Of a stretch of DNA of 64,000 nt, positions 59,641-64,000 are shown one piece after another. The stretch's first letter is position 1. Every line of letters begins with the position of its first letter. The position numbers were made by a program, and so were the translations under genes. Source of the DNA: Bubalus kerabau (taxonomy: Eukaryota > Chordata > Mammalia > Artiodactyla > Bovidae); the NCBI RefSeq assembly GCF_029407905.1, contig NC_073646.1, positions 10,682,001 to 10,746,000 on the forward strand. The letters run 5' to 3'. Under the pieces are notes generated by a model. The model was given only the letters and a program-made list of their open reading frames with translations, made no database searches and had not been told where the DNA came from.

Positions 59641-60566
59641 GCTGGGATGTGGAGATTGGCAGCAGACGGGGCCCCACGTGACACCCTGCCCCAGCTCGAG
59701 ACAGCCACCCCTGGGGTGCTCCTGGGTCATGTGACCAGACCCCGCCTCCCACCACGTCTTCCTGACCCTTCAGCCCCATGCAGGCCCGAGGCATGCCAGC
59801 AGGGCCCCGCTCTGGTGGGACAGGTGAAGACTCGTCTCTCTACACCTCCCTGCTTCCTGCCACCGTCCCCAGGGTCTCTGTCCACGGATGTCCCCAGGTC
59901 GCCTCCCCGGGGTGCCGGTGCCCGCCCCTTCCTGCCTTTCCTGCCAGTCTTCTCCATCCTTCCTCGAGATTCTCGCTGCTGAGGCTCTTCCAATAGTGGG
60001 TGTTCTCCCAGGCAGCTCAGACTCCCTTGTCCCCCAGATTCTCCTTTTTGACCTAAAAGGCTCCAGTGTCACCCTCTGCGGCCATCTGACCACCTCACAC
60101 ACGCACACACGCTCAGCACCACTCCCTCGGATCCTCAAGCCCAGGGTCCTCGTGGCTTCTTACACATCGTTTCGACTAGGACAGCCCCACTGAAAGTGTG
60201 GGTTTTCTCCAGCCCATTTTGGCCAGGAGGAATTTTAATCAAAAGTCCCCATTTGGTTTTGAGAAGGACTTTTCTACTTTTCTCCAGGAAAGAATTAGAG
60301 GGTTCCGGTGATTAAATGGTCTGTGGTAGAATGTTAGCCCTTGACTAAAGTGGCTGAATGTAAAAATGAAATAAATGTGTTCTTGGTTTTTTTTTTATCC
60401 CTCAAGAAATGAGAACATTGTTGACCATGATGGAAAAACATTCTGATTTAGCCCTTAAGTATACGTATGAGAATTGAGGTTCTGCAAAAATTCTGCAGAT
60501 ACCTCCCTTGATTTTGATAACTCTTGTTTAAAAAAAAAAAAACCAACCCACCATAACCTCAGATAC

Positions 60567-60794
60567 CGGGTTTCCCAGATGGCATTAGTGGTAAAGAATC
60601 GGTCAATGCAGGAGACGTAAGAAACTCAGGTCGCATCCCTGAGTTGGGAAGATCCTCTGGAGGAGGGCATGGCAACCCACTCCAGTGTTCTTTCCTGGAG
60701 AATCCCATGGAGCATGGAGCCTGGTGGGCAGGCTACAGTCCATAGGATCACAGAGAGTCAGACACAACTGAAGTGACTTAGCACACATGCATCC
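60567..60794 (+). mobile_element. Bov-tA SINE with 12-bp duplication
   Basis: Complete sense element. An exact duplication, aacctcagatac, lies at 60555-60566 and 60795-60806. Confidence 0.95.
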
Positions 60795-61979
60795 AACCTC
60801 AGATACTGTGTGTGTGTACATGTGTGCATTCGAGCACCTCTGTATGCATACATACCAGAAAGCATAGTGACTTGTTTTATAGAATCCAAATCCACTAAGT
60901 CACCCTTCCCTCAGGAACCTGGGCTCACAGGTGGTCCCATATTCCCCCAGCACCCCCGGGCCGCCCCCCCACTAGACCCATGTCCAGCCTTCACTTCTTC
61001 CTGCCGGCAAGACAGTGTTTCTCTGGAAAACAAGCGACAGCACCCACTCTGCTCCCTAGATGATACCGGGTGATACCAAGACAGGAACTCATTTGGGTGA
61101 AAGTTGGGAATTAAATGTGAGACTTGACAAGGCTTCAGTCCTGACGGGTTTACAGGTGTGTTGGGAATGAGTCGTGTCCAGGTGGCCAATGGGACTCTGC
61201 TTCGGTTCAGTGGCCATTTACTGAGGCCCTCCTATGTGTCAGCTAGGCCTGGTCCAGCCCACAATAGAGACAGGCAGGCCCTACTGCTGCAGTGCCTTTC
61301 TGCAACCTTCTGTCTTCTCTTGAAAAGTAAGACACACTTTCTTCCTACAGCCAGACTCACTTGCAGCTGGTATCCCTCCCGCCCAGGATATAAGGTTTTA
61401 AAATTTCCAAATCTGGTGGATCCATATTCTGGTTTTGCTGTTTGGTTGTGTGGGGTTGTGAAATTATATTTCACTCTGAAAATTCTGGGAGGAGGAGAGG
61501 CAGCTGCAGACAGATGCTTTCCCTGCTCCCCACTTTCTGGGAGGGATGGTGAGAGCGGGGGAGCCCCCTGTTGGGGTCTCCATTGCACCTCCTCCTCCAG
61601 CAAGTCCTCCAGCTTCCCCTCCCTGCCCCACTCCCTGCACCAGCAGCGACCCCTGGAGAGTCTGGTCAAGGGCTCTGAGACAAGCCACTGAGCGAGTCTG
61701 GGGAGGGGGACCGGGAACCTGTCTCGGAGTTTGCCTGGGGAGGGGGACTGGGTGGCCTGAGTGGCCTTTGCCTGTGTTGACTTCCCAGGATGGGGACCGG
61801 CAGTGGGCTTTTGATGTGGTCATGGGAGGGGTACAGGGCACACAGCCCCTACCTCTGCATGTCCAAGCTCAACTCTTACTGCCCTTGGCTGAGCCCCCCG
61901 GGGCCGCCAGGCCTGCAGGCGCCAGGCCCTCAGCTGCTGTCCCACCTGGGCCCCAGCCGCGCAGCCCTCCTTGGCTTCC

Positions 61980-62310
61980 CTGACCATGCTTCTGATCATC
62001 ACACAGGCCAGGCCCTCTGCCTGGGACACTCTCTCCTGCCACCAGTGTCCCCTTCACTTGGCTCACTCCCCAACATCCTTCAGATCTCTGCAGACAGTGC
62101 CCTTCCTGCCAAAACCTTTTCTGGCCACCAAATCTCTCTTGAGCATTGGCCACTGTATGTAGTTTTCTCTTTTCGAGCTGTTATTCAGTTCATGTGGGCA
62201 CCAAGCTGCTTGAGGGAGGAACCCCAACTCTTTGTTCTCAGTTGAATCCTGGGGCTGCCAGCGTAGTGGGTCCTTGGTGAAGCTTTGGCACAAGTGAATG
62301 AAGGAAAACA
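61980..62310 (+). mobile_element. L2 LINE 3' end, sense
   Basis: Contains catccttcagatctctgcag, gcttgagggaggaacccc and ggtccttggtgaagc with a final gaatgaagg, the usual end of L2. Confidence 0.75.
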
Positions 62311-62421
62311 AGAGAGTGACTTAGGATCCAGCCCACAAATGAGGACACTGACTTTGTTTTCAAAAAACAGATGGTGATTTCAGGGCCCAGGGGCATACTG
62401 GGGGGGCCTCTTGGTTCTGAC

Positions 62422-62630
62422 TCTGGGCTTCCCTAGTGGTTCAGTGGTAAAGAATCCGCCTGCCAATTCAGAATACTCGGGCTTGATTCCTGGTTTGGGA
62501 AGATCCCCTAGAGTAGGAAATGGCAACCTGCTCCAGTATTCTTGCCTGGAAAGTTCCATGGACAGAGGAGCTTGGCTGGCTGCAGTCCAGGGGGCTGAGT
62601 CAGACACACACCTGAGCGACTGAGCAACTC
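62422..62630 (+). mobile_element. Bov-tA SINE with 9-bp duplication
   Basis: Complete sense element, with ggttctgac at 62413-62421 and 62631-62639. Confidence 0.94.
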
Positions 62631-62639
62631 GGTTCTGAC

Positions 62640-63300
62640 AGCATCTGACATTCTCCCTCGCTTTGGGCCGGTCTCTTCTCTCACTGGGAAGCTGGAATGA
62701 AATCAGGACTGGATTCGACGGCCCGGCATTTGTCTTCTGAACGTGCCCGGCTGTGTGAGTCATCTCGTCATCTCCTTGTGGAGGGAAGCCATCTGAAACT
62801 CGACAGATCAATTGACGCGTCCAAGCGAGAAGTAAATCACACTGCACTCTACCTGGCGCTCCTTCCCGTCCCTGGAAATGCCCACCTTCATGCAGCTCCC
62901 CTGGAGACGCTGCTCAGAGAGAAGCGGCCCAGGCTCGGGCAGTCATCACCTCAAGGAGAATTAACACCATGCCATCAATTCCAGAGGCAGAGAGGGCCCG
63001 TGGCCAGATGGCTGCGCGTCGGCTGGAATAACTCACAGCCATTGTGGGCCCTACTTTGAGGAGGCCCCTGTTGGCCCCAGGTATAAATCAGCAGTTCTGC
63101 CGAGAGCCAGCAAATGGGTGCCTTTGCGGGTGGGGGAAGGGAGCCTTCTTCTTGGGAGTCTCGTCATCGTTGTCGGAGGGGTCGAAAAGCACCTCCACAA
63201 CACCTGTCTTCGACTGGGACTGAGCCCTGGATTAGATCACAGATGGGCGGAGAAGCCCACGTCCTTGTCCCTGGCGCAATTGTGAGAAGCGGCTTTCAGC
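62640..63300. promoter_or_regulatory. CpG-retaining, repeat-free intronic block
   Basis: I count about 24 CpG in 62701-63180, with no recognised repeat. It includes gtataaatca at 63081-63090, a TATA-like string. An ATG at 63114 opens a 107-codon frame, but this is too close to the TATA-like site for a normal leader and has no recognisable domain. Candidate enhancer or promoter only. Confidence 0.3.
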
Positions 63301-63663
63301 CTGGCCGTTGGAGGAACATGACACCCATTTTCATGCTGCAAGCCTTAATTGGATGGTCAGAGGGCACATCTGTGGCTTATAAAAAACAAGTGGTGTGGCG
63401 ACTTTCTGAAGGAGAGCGATCACTCGCCTCAGACTGAGTCCCCCAAGAAGGCAGTTGCCATCAAGGCGGAGACAGGCCATCACAGCCTCACCCGGGGCCA
63501 AGTCCCAGCCCTGTCGCTCTCACCACAAGGCCTGGGTTGCCCTCTTCATGTTTACAAGTGTCTGTTTTTCCATCTGCAAAATGAGGATAAGTAGGCCCAA
63601 CCACATAATACACGACTGCATAGAAGATTTGGTGAGAAAATGCATTTAAAACCACCTAGTGGA

Positions 63664-63930
63664 TGGACTTCCCTGGTGTCCCAGTGGCTAGGAATCATCC
63701 TCCCATCCAATACAGGGGACATGGGCTCGGTCCCTGGGCAGGAAGGTCCCACACGCTGCAGAGCGACTACGCCCATGTGCCCTGGAGCCAGTCCTCTGCG
63801 ACAAGCAAAGCCACCGCATTGAGAAGACAGCGCACCGCAACGAGAGAGTAGCCTCGCCCCGCTCGCCGCAACTAGGGCAAGACCGCACGCAGCAACGAAG
63901 ACCCAGCGCAGCCAAATATTAATTAGTTAA
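63664..63930 (+). mobile_element. tRNA-Glu SINE (CHR type), full length
   Basis: Starts ggacttccctggtgtcccag, has gctcggtccctgggc as a diverged B box and a long CpG-rich body, and ends ttaattagttaattaaaaac. The longest element of this family here. Confidence 0.9.
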
Positions 63931-64000
63931 TTAAAAACAGCAACAGCAGTCGTTCAGCACAGCACCTGTGTGTTACAAGCCCTCGGCGGTCACTACCCTG

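Larger units (their letters stand above)
45330..64000 (+). other. CLEC16A: CLEC16A intron, at least 18.7 kb, 3' end outside window
   Basis: No frame encodes the protein that follows the 45209-45329 exon. Repeats named below occupy about a third of it. Stretches with nothing nameable are 46930-48540, 50720-51820, 52900-53460, 53870-56670, 56990-58560, 59640-60560, 60810-61980, 62640-63660. Among these, 53867-54720 is AT-rich and repeat-poor, and 62640-63300 is CpG-retaining. 61190-61290 and 63480-63640 may be faint L2 and MIR remnants. Confidence 0.9.

Noticed and set aside
3005..63930. tRNA genes, suggested by A/B-box-like strings such as gttcgatccc
   Set aside because: All lie in the tRNA-derived heads of SINEs and lack a cloverleaf or a CCA-type end.

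Overview
This window is ordinary nuclear DNA from a ruminant (cattle, sheep, goat or a relative). The evidence is many Bov-tA/Bov-A2 SINEs, several BovB (RTE) LINE fragments and ruminant tRNA-Glu-type SINEs, lying among mammal-wide MIR, L2, L1 and MER elements. I cannot decide the species from the sequence. Nothing prokaryotic, phage, plasmid or CRISPR-like is present.

The whole window lies inside one gene on the + strand, CLEC16A (KIAA0350; Drosophila ema, C. elegans gop-1). I find eight consecutive coding exons: 7970-8099, 12515-12615, 25266-25388, 28670-28779, 29570-29614, 33489-33539, 37065-37193 and 45209-45329. Each has AG/GT splice dinucleotides. Together they give 810 coding bases that join in frame, covering about residues 400-680 of the roughly 1053-residue human protein (numbering from memory). 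The first exon opens with the last two bases of a split Glu codon and the last ends on the first base of a codon, so coding sequence continues on both sides. CLEC16A is a membrane-associated regulator of endolysosomal traffic, autophagy and mitophagy, reported as an E3 ubiquitin ligase working with RNF41/NRDP1 and USP8. Despite its name it shows no C-type lectin motif here.

The rest, about 98.7%, is intron. 1-7969 is an intron 3' part with a nest of L1 and SINE insertions. 8100-25265 holds two short introns' worth of SINEs, a 3-kb L1-rich block, a long antisense L2, a 66-bp x3 minisatellite and two CpG-retaining stretches. 25389-45208 carries the closely spaced middle exons. 45330-64000 is a single intron of at least 18.7 kb that is not finished at the window end. 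It has scattered repeats, an AT-rich repeat-poor block (53867-54720) and a CpG-retaining block with TATA-like sequence (62640-63300).

I found no undescribed system. The points most worth a second look are a set of four frame-neutral exons (one with a weak splice donor), three CpG-retaining intronic blocks that could be enhancers or alternative promoters, and young SINE or tandem-repeat insertions that could vary between animals. Family names for repeats rest on remembered consensus sequences, not on a database run.
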